DNA from: Pseudoduganella dura
GTDB lineage: Bacteria > Pseudomonadota > Gammaproteobacteria > Burkholderiales > Burkholderiaceae_D
NCBI RefSeq assembly: GCF_009727155.1
Contig: NZ_WNWM01000002.1
Span: forward strand, 5,952,001 to 6,016,000
Direction of reading: 5' to 3'
Length of the DNA stretch: 64,000 bases
The position numbers and the translations under genes are program-made. Shown in pieces: positions 17,855-26,492 of this stretch (its first letter is position 1; each line of letters begins with the position of its first letter). A model generated the notes under the pieces. That model made no database searches and had not been told where the DNA came from. It was given only the letters and a program-made list of their open reading frames with translations.

Positions 17855-19180
17855 ATGAACATCAGTCTCCAAGACCCCAACCCCTGCCGCGTGATCGGCG
17901 TGCTCGACGACGGCGCCGCCAGCCTGGGCCCCACTGCGCTGGCATACCTGCGCAGCGCCGACGTGGTGATCGGCGGCGCCCGCACGCTGGCACTGCTGGC
18001 GCGCGAGCTGAAAGCCGGCGCCGTGTGCCACGATCTCACCGGGCGCCTGAAGGACGTGCCGGCCTGGGTGCGCGCGGCGCGTGCCGACCACCTCGCGTGC
18101 GTCGTGCTGGCCACCGGCGACCCGCTTTGCCACGGCATCGCGCCGTACCTGGCGCAACACCTGTGCGTGCAGGCGCTCGACATCCTGCCCAACCTGTCGA
18201 CCCTGCAGCTGGCGTGCGCGCGCATCGGCCTGGCCTGGCAGGATGCCCGCATCGTCTCCGTGCACGCTCGCGATGCCGGCGAATGGCGGCGCGGCGCCAC
18301 GCCCGACCACGGGCTGTATGCGCTCGCGCAGGCGCTGCGCGCCCACTCGCGGCTGCTGGTGCTGACCAGTCCCGACAACAGCCCGGACCGTATCGCGCGC
18401 CTGCTGCTGGCCGAGGGGCTGGGCGACGATTTCCTGATGGCGGTGGCGGAAAACCTGCTGCAGCCTGAGGAGCGCGTGCTGGCCGAACTGGGCATGCGCG
18501 AAGCGGCGGACATGCGCTTCGCCGCGCTGAACGTGGTGCTGCTGTGGCGCGTGACGCCGGCGCCGCGGCCGGTTCGCTTCGGCCTGGCGGATGCCGGATT
18601 TGTACAGCGCCAGCCCGACAAGGGCCTGATCACCAAGCAGGAAGTGCGCGCCGTGAGCCTGGCTCGCCTGCAGCTGCGCGACGACAGCGTGGTGTGGGAT
18701 ATCGGCGCCGGTTCCGGCTCGGTGGGCCTGGAAGCGGCGCGGCTGTGTCCGCTCGGCCACGTCTACGCCATCGAGAAGAACGAAGCCGATCACGCGATCG
18801 CGGGGCAGAACCACGCGGCCTTCGGCGTCGGCAACTACAGCCTGTATCACGGCAAGGCGCCGGACGGCCTGGATGCCTGGCCCGATCCGGATGCCGTGTT
18901 CATCGGCGGCTCGGGCGGCGAACTGGCCGCGCTGGTGGCCGGCATCGTGGCGCGCCTGCGCCCTGGCGGCACGCTGGTGATGAATTTCGTCACGCTGGAA
19001 AACCTGGCCACGGCGACCGCCGCGCTGCAAGAGCTGGAAGTGCATGGCGTGAGCTGGGACGTGGTGCAGCTGCAGGCCGCGCGCAGCAAGCCGATCCTGC
19101 ACATGCACCGGATGGCGGCCGAGAATCCCGTCTGGATCGTGTGCGCCCAGCGCGCCCGGCGTGCCGGGAGCGCGGCATGA
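17855..19180 (+). CDS. cobL: Precorrin-6Y C5,15-methyltransferase (decarboxylating), CbiE-CbiT fusion
   Basis: CobL methylates C5 and C15 and removes the C12 acetate carboxyl. The 441-residue protein is a two-domain fusion. Residues 1 to about 215 are the CbiE tetrapyrrole methylase (VIGVLDDGAASLGPTALAYL, ATGDPLCHGI, LPNLSTLQLA). About 235-435 are the CbiT methyltransferase, opening with LITKQEVRAVSLARLQL and the SAM-binding loop VWDIGAGSGSVGLEAA. The start ATG at 17855 follows the cbiD stop by 25 bp. It overlaps cobI by four bases. Confidence 0.94.
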   Translation: MNISLQDPNPCRVIGVLDDGAASLGPTALAYLRSADVVIGGARTLALLARELKAGAVCHDLTGRLKDVPAWVRAARADHLACVVLATGDPLCHGIAPYLAQHLCVQALDILPNLSTLQLACARIGLAWQDARIVSVHARDAGEWRRGATPDHGLYALAQALRAHSRLLVLTSPDNSPDRIARLLLAEGLGDDFLMAVAENLLQPEERVLAELGMREAADMRFAALNVVLLWRVTPAPRPVRFGLADAGFVQRQPDKGLITKQEVRAVSLARLQLRDDSVVWDIGAGSGSVGLEAARLCPLGHVYAIEKNEADHAIAGQNHAAFGVGNYSLYHGKAPDGLDAWPDPDAVFIGGSGGELAALVAGIVARLRPGGTLVMNFVTLENLATATAALQELEVHGVSWDVVQLQAARSKPILHMHRMAAENPVWIVCAQRARRAGSAA

Positions 19181-19983
19181 ACGGCACCACGACCCGCGGT
19201 ACGCTGTGGGGCGTTTCGCTGGGCCCCGGCGACCCCGGCCTGATCACGCGCGCCGCGTGGGCGGCGCTGCAGCGGCGCGATGCCGTCTGGGTCTACCCGG
19301 CCCGCAGCGGCAAGACACCCAGCTATGCGCTCGACATCGTCCACCGCGCCGGCCTGGCGCCGCCGGAGGACCATGCGCTGCTGCTGTTCCCGATGACGCA
19401 CGACGGCGAGAAGCTGGCGCGCGCCTGGCTGCGCGCGGCGGAAGCCGTGCTGCCGTGGCTGCGCGCGGGGCGCGATGTACTGTTCCTCGTCGAAGGCGAT
19501 GCCAGCACGTATGCCACCTTCGGCCACCTGGCCCGCACCGTGCGCGCGCTCGATGCGCGCGTGCCGGTGGAAATCATCCCCGGCGTGAATGCCTTCACCG
19601 CCGCCTGCGCGATGGCCGATGTGCCGTTCGCCGAGCAGGACGACACGGTGGCGATCGTGCCGGCCGCCTATGGCGTCGGCGCCGTCGACCGGCTGCTGCC
19701 CGACTTCGACACGCTGGTGCTGATGAAGGTAAAACCCATCCTCGACGAACTGGTCGACTGGCTGGAACGGCGCGACCTGCTGGCCGGCGCCCATTTCATC
19801 GAACGGGTCGGCGCGCCGGACGAACGGCGCGTCAGCGGCGCCGCGATCCCGGCGCTGCGCGGCACGAAGGTCAGCTACCTGTCGCTGCTGATCGTCAAGC
19901 ACCCGCACCGCATCCGCGGCGAACGCATCAAGGGCTGCCTGCGCAAGAGCGGCCCCACACCAACCATCACGGAGAACGCATGA
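19177..19983 (+). CDS. cobI: Precorrin-2/cobalt-factor II C20-methyltransferase
   Basis: CobI/CbiL adds the C20 methyl group using SAM. The 268-residue sequence begins with the methylase motif LWGVSLGPGDPGLITRAA and contains FLVEGDASTYATF, EIIPGVNAFTAACA and VLMKVKPILDELVDWL. Together these separate CobI from the other methylases in this operon. The ATG at 19177 overlaps cobL, and the stop overlaps cbiG. Confidence 0.94.
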   Translation: MNGTTTRGTLWGVSLGPGDPGLITRAAWAALQRRDAVWVYPARSGKTPSYALDIVHRAGLAPPEDHALLLFPMTHDGEKLARAWLRAAEAVLPWLRAGRDVLFLVEGDASTYATFGHLARTVRALDARVPVEIIPGVNAFTAACAMADVPFAEQDDTVAIVPAAYGVGAVDRLLPDFDTLVLMKVKPILDELVDWLERRDLLAGAHFIERVGAPDERRVSGAAIPALRGTKVSYLSLLIVKHPHRIRGERIKGCLRKSGPTPTITENA

Positions 19984-20735
19984 CCCAACCCGCCGACACC
20001 CCGCCACGCGTGTGCCTCGTGGCGATCACGAAGCACGGCGCCGCGCAAGCCGCGCGCCTGGCTGCCAGGCTTCCCGAAGCCGATATCTGCGCGGCCGCGA
20101 AGTTCGCGCCCGCCTTCGAGGGCCTGCCGAACCGTGTGCACGCCTACCAGGGCGCCATGCGCGACGAGATCGGCCCGCTGTTCGCCGGCTACGACCAGCT
20201 CGTGTTCTTCGTGTCGCTGGGCGCCGTGGTGCGCCTGATCGCGCCGCACCTGCGCAGCAAGGATGAGGACCCGGGCGTGATCGTGGTCGACGATGCCGGG
20301 CAATACGTGATCCCGGTATTGTCCGGCCACGCCGGCGGCGCCAACGAGTGGAGCGAGCGCATCGCCGTGCTGCTCGGCGCGGCGCCGGTGCTGACCACGG
20401 CGTCCGACGTCGGCCGCACGATCCCGGTCGATATCCTGGGCCGCCACCTGGGCTGGCGCGTGGAGGCGCCGAAGATCAACGTCACGCGCGTGTCCGCCCA
20501 CGTGGTCAACGGCGAGCCGATCGCCTTCGTCCAGGAAGCCGGCAGCCCGGACTGGTGGACCCGGCCCACGCCGCTGCCGGACAACATCCACCGCTTTGCC
20601 AGCTTTGCCGACGTGCCGCTGGACCGCTACGCGGCGCTGCTGTGGGTCACGCATGCCGATGTGCCGGCCGAGCGCTGGGATGCGCTGCGCGAACGCCTGG
20701 TGGTCTACCGCCCGCCGGCGGAGAGCGCGTCTTGA
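19980..20735 (+). CDS. cbiG: Cobalt-precorrin-5A hydrolase CbiG, N-terminal and middle domains
   Basis: CbiG opens the delta-lactone ring and releases acetaldehyde in the anaerobic route. This 251-residue protein contains the N-terminal domain (FVSLGAVVRLIAPHLRSKDEDPGV with VVDDAGQYVIPVLSGHAGGAN) and the middle domain. The third CbiG domain is encoded separately by the next gene. A good Shine-Dalgarno (GGAG) lies 6 bases before the ATG. It overlaps cobI and the next gene by four bases. Confidence 0.92.
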   Translation: MTQPADTPPRVCLVAITKHGAAQAARLAARLPEADICAAAKFAPAFEGLPNRVHAYQGAMRDEIGPLFAGYDQLVFFVSLGAVVRLIAPHLRSKDEDPGVIVVDDAGQYVIPVLSGHAGGANEWSERIAVLLGAAPVLTTASDVGRTIPVDILGRHLGWRVEAPKINVTRVSAHVVNGEPIAFVQEAGSPDWWTRPTPLPDNIHRFASFADVPLDRYAALLWVTHADVPAERWDALRERLVVYRPPAESAS

Positions 20736-21145
20736 GCGCGGAAAGCACATACGCCATCGGGCTCGGTTGCGACCGGGGCGTGGCATTGCAGACGGTGCGC
20801 GAAGCCGTGCGGGCGGCGCTGGCCGAGGCGGGCGCGTCGCCCGGCCAGGTCCGTGCCGCGGCCAGCATCACGCTCAAGCGGGACGAAGCCGCGCTGCTCG
20901 CGCTGGCGGAGGAATACGGCTGGCCGCTGCGCTTCTACGAAGCCGGCGAACTGGCCGCCGTGCCCGTGCCGCATCCGTCCGCCACGGTGCTGCACCACAC
21001 GGGCACGCCGTCGGTCAGCGAGGCCGCCGCGCTGCTGGCCGCCGGGCCGGGAACGCCGATGACCGCGCTGGTCGTCGAAAAACACAAACACCGGGGCGCC
21101 GATGGCCGCCATGCCACCGTCTCGATCGCAAGGAAGGAACCATGA
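20732..21145 (+). CDS. cobE: CobE/CbiG C-terminal domain protein
   Basis: The 137-residue product matches the CbiG_C/CobE domain: YAIGLGCDRGVALQTVREAV at the start, ASITLKRDEAALLALAEEYG in the middle, then HHTGTPSVSEAAALLAAG. In many bacteria this domain is the C-terminal third of CbiG; here it is a separate gene after cbiG. The start is probably the TTG at 20732, overlapping the cbiG stop (TTGA). Its exact role is unsettled; together the two gene products would make a complete CbiG. Confidence 0.88.
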   Translation: MSAESTYAIGLGCDRGVALQTVREAVRAALAEAGASPGQVRAAASITLKRDEAALLALAEEYGWPLRFYEAGELAAVPVPHPSATVLHHTGTPSVSEAAALLAAGPGTPMTALVVEKHKHRGADGRHATVSIARKEP

Positions 21146-22155
21146 ACGATTCATTTGAACCGCAGCCAGCGCTGCAGCCACCATTTGCCGGCAAGATCAT
21201 GCTGGTGGGGATCGGCCCCGGCAGCGTGGAACACATGACGGGCCGCGCCCGCGCCGCCATCGCCGAAGCCGACGTGGTGATCGGCTACGTCACCTACATC
21301 AAGCTGGTGGCCGACCTCATCGAAGGCAAGGAGATCATCCGCAAGTCGATGACCGAGGAGCTGGACCGCGCCGTCAGCGCGCTGGAAGCGGCGCGCGCCG
21401 GCAAGAAGGTGGCGCTGATCTCGTCCGGCGATGCCGGCGTGTACGGCATGGCCGGTCCCACGTACGAAGTGCTGTTCCAGTCCGGCTGGACGCCCGACGA
21501 AGCGGTGCAGGTCGAAATCATCCCCGGCGCCTCCGCGCTCAACAGCTGCGCGGCGCTGGTCGGCGCACCGCTGACGCACGATTTCTGCGCCATTTCGCTG
21601 TCCGACCTGCTCACGCCATGGCCGACCATCGCGCGCCGCCTCGATGCGGTGGCGATGGCCGACTTCGTGGTGGCGCTGTACAACCCCAAGAGCGGCCGGC
21701 GCACGCGCCAGATCGTCGAGGCGCAGCGGCTGTTCCTGCGCCACCGCCGCGCCGATACGCCGGTGGCGATCGTCAAGAGCGCCTACCGGCGGCGCGAGAA
21801 CATCGTGTTCACCACGCTCGACCGCATGGCCGATGCCGAGATCGGCATGCTGAGCACCGTCCTGATCGGCAACAGCAACACCTTCGTGCGCAATGGCCTG
21901 ATGGTGACGCCGCGCGGCTATGCCAACAAGTACGACATGGAAGAGGGCGGTGCGACCCGCGACGGCGAACGTGCCGGCCGTTCGCTGTCCACGGGCCTGC
22001 TGGGCTGGCTGGAGACGCTGCAGGCCGAACGTGCGGCCGGCGCCAGCGTGGACATTCTCGCAGCGCGCCACCGGCTGCCCGCGGACTACATCCGCGACAC
22101 GCTGGCCGAACCGTGGAACGACGAGGTGGCCACGGAAGGGGAGGGCGAGGCATGA
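21142..22155 (+). CDS. cobJ: Precorrin-3B/cobalt-factor III C17-methyltransferase
   Basis: CobJ/CbiH adds the C17 methyl and contracts the ring. The 337-residue sequence shows IMLVGIGPGSVEHMTGRA, ALISSGDAGVYGMAGP, EIIPGASALNSCAALVG and VALYNPKSGRR, all typical of this enzyme. About 60 residues beyond the usual core form a Glu/Ala-rich tail with a short helical segment (VDILAARHRLPADYIRD). AGGAAGGAAC precedes the ATG closely. It overlaps cobE and the ferredoxin gene. Confidence 0.94.
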   Translation: MNDSFEPQPALQPPFAGKIMLVGIGPGSVEHMTGRARAAIAEADVVIGYVTYIKLVADLIEGKEIIRKSMTEELDRAVSALEAARAGKKVALISSGDAGVYGMAGPTYEVLFQSGWTPDEAVQVEIIPGASALNSCAALVGAPLTHDFCAISLSDLLTPWPTIARRLDAVAMADFVVALYNPKSGRRTRQIVEAQRLFLRHRRADTPVAIVKSAYRRRENIVFTTLDRMADAEIGMLSTVLIGNSNTFVRNGLMVTPRGYANKYDMEEGGATRDGERAGRSLSTGLLGWLETLQAERAAGASVDILAARHRLPADYIRDTLAEPWNDEVATEGEGEA

Positions 22156-22526
22156 GCGATACCGACCTGACCGTGGTGACCCCGGCCGCGGGCGAACCGG
22201 TGAAACCGAAGATCGGCAGCTACCGCCGGCACCTGCTGGTGTGCACCGGCCCGCGCTGCAGCGCCGACGGCGCGTCGCAGGCGCTGTTCGACAGCCTGGG
22301 CGACAAGCTCAAGGCGGCCGGCCTGGCGACCGGGGACCTGCGCGTCAAGCGCAGCCGGGTCGGTTGTTTCGCGGCCTGCAAGGGCGGCCCGATCGTGTGC
22401 GTGCAGCCGGACGGTACCTGGTATTACAACGTCACGCCGGACAACATGGACCGCATCATCGGCGAACACCTGTGCCACGGCCGGCACGTGGAGGAGCTGG
22501 TGTTCCACCAGGCCGGCGAGGAGTAA
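22152..22526 (+). CDS. (2Fe-2S) thioredoxin-like ferredoxin of the cobalamin operon
   Basis: The 124-residue product has the thioredoxin-like [2Fe-2S] ferredoxin pattern: LLVCTGPRCSADGA with two Cys, then VKRSRVGCFAACKGGPIVCVQPDG with the second pair. Small ferredoxins of this sort are often the last gene of cobalamin operons in proteobacteria, where they could supply electrons for a reduction step. No precorrin-6A reductase (CobK/CbiJ) gene is seen in the operon, so a redox partner role is attractive but unproven. It overlaps cobJ by four bases and ends 3 bp from the convergent bluB. Confidence 0.88.
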   Translation: MSDTDLTVVTPAAGEPVKPKIGSYRRHLLVCTGPRCSADGASQALFDSLGDKLKAAGLATGDLRVKRSRVGCFAACKGGPIVCVQPDGTWYYNVTPDNMDRIIGEHLCHGRHVEELVFHQAGEE

Positions 22527-22529
22527 CCG

Positions 22530-23198
22530 TCAATCCGCCGCCGGCGCGGCGGGAACGCCCCAGGCGTTCTCGTACACGATGTCGCCGAGGCCGCGCCGGC
22601 TGTCCCAGCGTTCGGTCTGCAGCATCGGTTCCGGATAAAAAGCGTCCACGTGGCCCACGCACAGCAGCGCGATCGGCCGGCTGCCTTCCGGCATCCCGCA
22701 GAGCACGCGCACGTGTTCGGGATCGAACAGCGATACCCAGCCCACGCCGATGCCTTCGGCACGGGCGGCCAGCCAGAAATTCTGGATCGCGCACGATGCC
22801 GAGGCCAGGTCCATTTCCGGCATCGTGCGGCGGCCGAACACGTATTTTTCCCGTCCTTCGACGAGGCCCACCACGAGCAGCTCGCCGCAGGCGAGAATGC
22901 CTTCCACTTTCAGGCGCATGAATTCCCCGGCGCGCTCGCCCATCGCTTCGGCGGTGAGCATGCGCTCGGCATCGACGTGCGCGTGCAGCGCCCGGCGCAA
23001 CGCCGCATCGGTGACGCGCAGGAACCGCCAGGGCTGCATGTAGCCCACGCTGGGCGCGCAATGCGCGGCTTCGATGAAGCGCGCCAGTTGCGCGGCATCG
23101 ACGGGATCGGGAATGAAGTGGCGCATGTCGCGGCGCTCGCGGATCGCGCGGTAGACCGCGTCGACGCCGTGCCGGTCGTACCGGTGGGGATTGTTCAT
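22530..23198 (-). CDS. bluB: 5,6-dimethylbenzimidazole synthase BluB
   Basis: BluB cleaves reduced FMN with oxygen to make the lower ligand of cobalamin. The 222-residue protein has the nitroreductase-like fold with RRDMRHFIPDPVD (FMN phosphate-binding Arg and the functional Asp), APSVGYMQPWRF, and EGIGVGWVSLFDPE. These separate BluB from other nitroreductases. It converges on the cobalamin operon with 3 bp between stops, so it is not controlled by the riboswitch at 11.2 kb. BluB needs oxygen although the operon is of the anaerobic (cobalt-early) type; the two are often combined in aerobic bacteria. Confidence 0.93.
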   Translation of the reverse strand: MNNPHRYDRHGVDAVYRAIRERRDMRHFIPDPVDAAQLARFIEAAHCAPSVGYMQPWRFLRVTDAALRRALHAHVDAERMLTAEAMGERAGEFMRLKVEGILACGELLVVGLVEGREKYVFGRRTMPEMDLASASCAIQNFWLAARAEGIGVGWVSLFDPEHVRVLCGMPEGSRPIALLCVGHVDAFYPEPMLQTERWDSRRGLGDIVYENAWGVPAAPAAD

Positions 23199-23384
23199 CT
23201 GTTCATGTTTGTCGAGCTGGCCGCGCGCGGCGCGGCCGGTAACGCTACTTTACCGGATCGCGCACGTTTCCAGTCTCCCAATGTTGTTATCGAACGCAAG
23301 TTTCACTGCGTTCACACGCCGCCGGCCCCCTGGTGGCACAATCTGGGCAACGCACACGCCGCCGCTTCACAAAGGACGTTTTTC

Positions 23385-25004
23385 TTGAGCTTGCATACCG
23401 ACCAGCCGCCGCCCGCGCACCATGTGGACAACCACCCGGACGACCACCTGGACAGTCGGACCGGCCGCCTCGGCGCCTCGCGTCACCCGGTCATACGGCT
23501 GGTGATCCTGACGACCACGCTGGCTTGCTCGCTGCTGATCGGTTTTTCCGCCTGGTTCATCTGGTCGGCCAGGCAAACCCAGATCCACCAGGCCGATGTG
23601 GCGATTTCGAACGTGGCGCGCATGGTCGGGGCACAGGTCGAATCGGCGATGAAGGCGGCGACCATCGCGCTGGCCGATGTGGCGGAACGGGCGCGATACG
23701 ATACCGCGGAGCCCGGCGCGCGCGAGCGCCTGCAACGCCACCTCGCGGAGCTGGACAGGACCACGCCCGAACTGCATGGCCTGTTCGTGTACGGGGCCGA
23801 CGGCAGCTGGCTGGCCACGTCGCTGGACAGGCAGGTGGACGGGAACAACTACGATCGGGCCTACTTCCAGCATCACCGCCGCCAGGCCGGCAGCGCGGTG
23901 CATGTCGGGGCGCCCGTGAAGAGCCGCTCGACCGGCGTCTGGATCATTCCGGTATCGCGCGGTATCTACCGGGCCGATGGCACCTTTGCCGGCGTGGCGC
24001 TCGTCACGCTGCAGATCAATTTCTTCGAGCGCATCTATGACGAACTCGACATCGGGCGCACCGGTACCGTGCTGCTGATGCTGTCGGACGGCACCGTCGT
24101 CTACCGCCGTCCGTTCGACGAGAAGCTGATCGGCACCGACCTGTCGAAGGGGAACATTTTCAAGGAACTGCAAAAGACGCGCGCCGGCTCGGCCTTCCTC
24201 CACGCCAGGGTCGACAAGGTGGTGCGGCTGTACAGTTTCCGCCATCTCGACACCTTCCCGTTCCTCGTGGCGGTGGGACGCACGAAGGATGAACTGTTGA
24301 GCAGCTGGCTGCGCTCGAGCATCCTGATCGGTTCCGCAGCGGTGCTCATCAGCGCGGTCTTCATCCTGTTTGCCAACCGGCTGGTCCGGCAGATCAGGAT
24401 CAGGGATGCGCTGGACCACAGGCTGCGCATGTACTCCGAGGAACTGGAGAGCCACAACGTCGGCTTGCGCGTGCTCGCCCACACGGACAAGCTCACCGGG
24501 CTGGCCAACCGGCGCCGCTTCGACGAACTGCTCGAACTGGAACTGAAACGCGCGCAGCGCGGCCGGACGCCGATTTCGCTGCTGCTGCTGGACCTGGATT
24601 ATTTCAAGCAGTTCAACGACAGTTACGGCCACCTGGCCGGGGATGCGTGCCTGCAACGCGCGGCAAGCGTGCTGTCCGGGCAGGTCGCCCGTGCGGGCGA
24701 CGTCGCGGCGCGGTATGGCGGCGAAGAGTTCGCCGTCATCATGCCGAACACGGACCAGGCCGGGGCCTTTGCCGTCGCCGAACGGATCCGCGCCGGCATC
24801 CAGGCGCTGCGCATTCCCCACCGGCATTCGCCGGCGCAGGTCGTTACCGCCAGCTTTGGCGTGGCAACGCTGCAGCCCGGCGGCGACGGGCCTGTCACGG
24901 CCGGCGACATCATCGAGTGCGCGGACAGGCACCTGTACTCCGCCAAGCAGAACGGCCGGAACCAGGTCAGCACCGGCACGCACGACGATGCCACGTTGCC
25001 GTGA
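23385..25004 (+). CDS. Membrane diguanylate cyclase with periplasmic dCache sensor
   Basis: The 539-residue protein makes cyclic di-GMP. It has a transmembrane helix at about residues 36-58, a periplasmic dCache-like sensor to about 305 (containing DRAYFQHHRR and VSRGIYRADGTFAGVALV), a second helix at about 310-328, and a GGDEF domain at about 365-530. The active-site motif is GGEEF, preceded by the DKLTGLANRRRF and LLDLDYFKQFND motifs. I see no RxxD inhibitory site directly before GGEEF. The start is taken at the TTG at 23385, which has AAAGGA 9 bases upstream; a longer frame back to 22650 overlaps bluB and has no support. It stands alone. Confidence 0.85.
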   Translation: MSLHTDQPPPAHHVDNHPDDHLDSRTGRLGASRHPVIRLVILTTTLACSLLIGFSAWFIWSARQTQIHQADVAISNVARMVGAQVESAMKAATIALADVAERARYDTAEPGARERLQRHLAELDRTTPELHGLFVYGADGSWLATSLDRQVDGNNYDRAYFQHHRRQAGSAVHVGAPVKSRSTGVWIIPVSRGIYRADGTFAGVALVTLQINFFERIYDELDIGRTGTVLLMLSDGTVVYRRPFDEKLIGTDLSKGNIFKELQKTRAGSAFLHARVDKVVRLYSFRHLDTFPFLVAVGRTKDELLSSWLRSSILIGSAAVLISAVFILFANRLVRQIRIRDALDHRLRMYSEELESHNVGLRVLAHTDKLTGLANRRRFDELLELELKRAQRGRTPISLLLLDLDYFKQFNDSYGHLAGDACLQRAASVLSGQVARAGDVAARYGGEEFAVIMPNTDQAGAFAVAERIRAGIQALRIPHRHSPAQVVTASFGVATLQPGGDGPVTAGDIIECADRHLYSAKQNGRNQVSTGTHDDATLP

Positions 25005-25054
25005 GCCGCATCGGGCCTGCACGCGATCGTCAGAGCTTCGCCCCCGTGCGCCTT

Positions 25055-26089
25055 TCAGCGCCCAGGGGCCGGAACGCTCACGCCCGCCTCGGTCTGTACG
25101 ACGGGCTTCATCGTGCCGTCGGGGTTGTATTGCAGGTGTTCGACCGTGACGGCGCGGCGCCCGATGGCGCCGTTCATGTCGCCGACCGCCAGCGTGGCGT
25201 TATGCAGGAACACGTACCAGTTGTCCTTGAACTGGACGATGCCCGGATGGATCGTGAAGCTGTATTTTCCCGAACCGGTCAGCAGGCCCCGATAGGTCCA
25301 GGGGCCCGTGATGGCGGGCGCGGTGGAGTACGAGACGTGTTCGTCGCGCTGGGTCTTGCGGTCGAGCGAGGCGTAGGTCAGGTAATACAGCTTGCCGCGC
25401 TTGTGCAGCCACGGGCCTTCCTCGAAATGCGGCGGCGTGATCTCGCGGATCGGCCCGTCGATCTCCGTCATGTTCGGCTTCAGCTTCGCGATGTAGCACT
25501 GGCGGTTGCCCCACGCGAGCCAGCTCGTGCCGTCGTCGTCGGTGAACACGGTGGGGTCGATGTCTTCCCAGCTGTGCGTGCCTTTCGGCGTCATGTCGTT
25601 GGTCACCAGCGCGGACCCGCGCGCGTCCACGAACGGGCCGGTCGGTTTGTCCGACACCGCCACGGCGATGGCCTTGCCCGGATGCGTGCCGTCGTGTTCC
25701 ACGGCCGCATAGAAATAGAACTTGCCGTTCTTCGCGATCGTCTGCGCCGCCCAGGCATCCGCCTTGGCCCACTTGAAGTCCTTCACGTTCATGATCGGGC
25801 CGTGCCCGGTCCATGTCTTCATGTCCTTCGTCGAGTAAACCAGCCATTCGCGCATGTTGAACATCTCGTCGCGCTGGGCTTCGTCGTGGCCGACATACAG
25901 GTACAGCGTGTCGCCGACGGCGAGCGGCGCGGGATCGGCGGTGAACCTGTCGCGGATGATCGGGTTCGATCCGGCCACGGGGGCGGATGTTGTCTGCGCC
26001 GCCGCGGGCATGGCGAGCGCCGCCGCCAGCAGGGCGAGCCACGCCGGCGCGGTGCGCGCGCCGTGGCCGTTGCCTGAAAATTCGTACAT
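25055..26089 (-). CDS. Secreted glycoside hydrolase of family 43
   Basis: The 344-residue protein has a signal peptide (LALLAAALAMPAAAQ, cleavage near residue 30) and a five-bladed propeller typical of GH43 arabinofuranosidases and xylosidases. The three acidic residues are visible: Asp in FTADPAPL, Asp in WEDIDPTVF and Glu in HFEEGPW. The segment EDIDPTVFTDDDGTSWLAWG is highly typical of the family. AAGGAG precedes ATG 26089. The protein would act on plant polysaccharide side chains in the periplasm or outside. It is divergent from the GH20 gene and shares its upstream region. Confidence 0.88.
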   Translation of the reverse strand: MYEFSGNGHGARTAPAWLALLAAALAMPAAAQTTSAPVAGSNPIIRDRFTADPAPLAVGDTLYLYVGHDEAQRDEMFNMREWLVYSTKDMKTWTGHGPIMNVKDFKWAKADAWAAQTIAKNGKFYFYAAVEHDGTHPGKAIAVAVSDKPTGPFVDARGSALVTNDMTPKGTHSWEDIDPTVFTDDDGTSWLAWGNRQCYIAKLKPNMTEIDGPIREITPPHFEEGPWLHKRGKLYYLTYASLDRKTQRDEHVSYSTAPAITGPWTYRGLLTGSGKYSFTIHPGIVQFKDNWYVFLHNATLAVGDMNGAIGRRAVTVEHLQYNPDGTMKPVVQTEAGVSVPAPGR

Positions 26090-26398
26090 TCGAGTCTCCT
26101 TTATTATGCGGTGCCGGTTGCCGTTTCGTATAAGTCGCCAGCATGCCGGGCGCGATCGCAACACCGCAAACCCGCAAATCCCTTGACCTGTTGCCGATAC
26201 CGTAGCCATTCCCGGTTTCCGATTTCATTCCGAGTTCATTCCAATATCAGGCAGCTTGACCAGGAGCGACCGGGCCAACTATGCCAAATAAATTTGATAG
26301 CGCAAACATTTTTTGTTCGGGGACGCGGAACAGCCGTCCCGCCGCTGCTGGATCGATGTATTTTCGCTACATCCCGGCGGCGCCGCTGGGGCTGGCCA

Positions 26399-26410
26399 GG
26401 AAACGCTTCC
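26399..26410. promoter_or_regulatory. LacI-family-like operator between the GH43 and GH20 genes
   Basis: GGAAACGCTTCC is a near-palindrome around a central CG, the pattern bound by LacI/GalR-type regulators. It lies about 83 bp upstream of the GH20 start in the divergent glycosidase promoter region. No LacI-type regulator gene is in the window. The remainder of the gap (26090-26492) shows nothing else I can identify. Confidence 0.35.
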
Positions 26411-26492
26411 ACTGCTAGCATGAGCCACCGGCAGCTGCCACGGCGCTGGCGTCCACATGACATGTAACGCATCACAACGACCGGAGACATCT

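Noticed and set aside
26090..26456. N-terminal extension of GH43 to 26209
   Set aside because: The extension lacks a signal-like sequence, while ATG 26089 has AAGGAG upstream and starts directly before a signal peptide.
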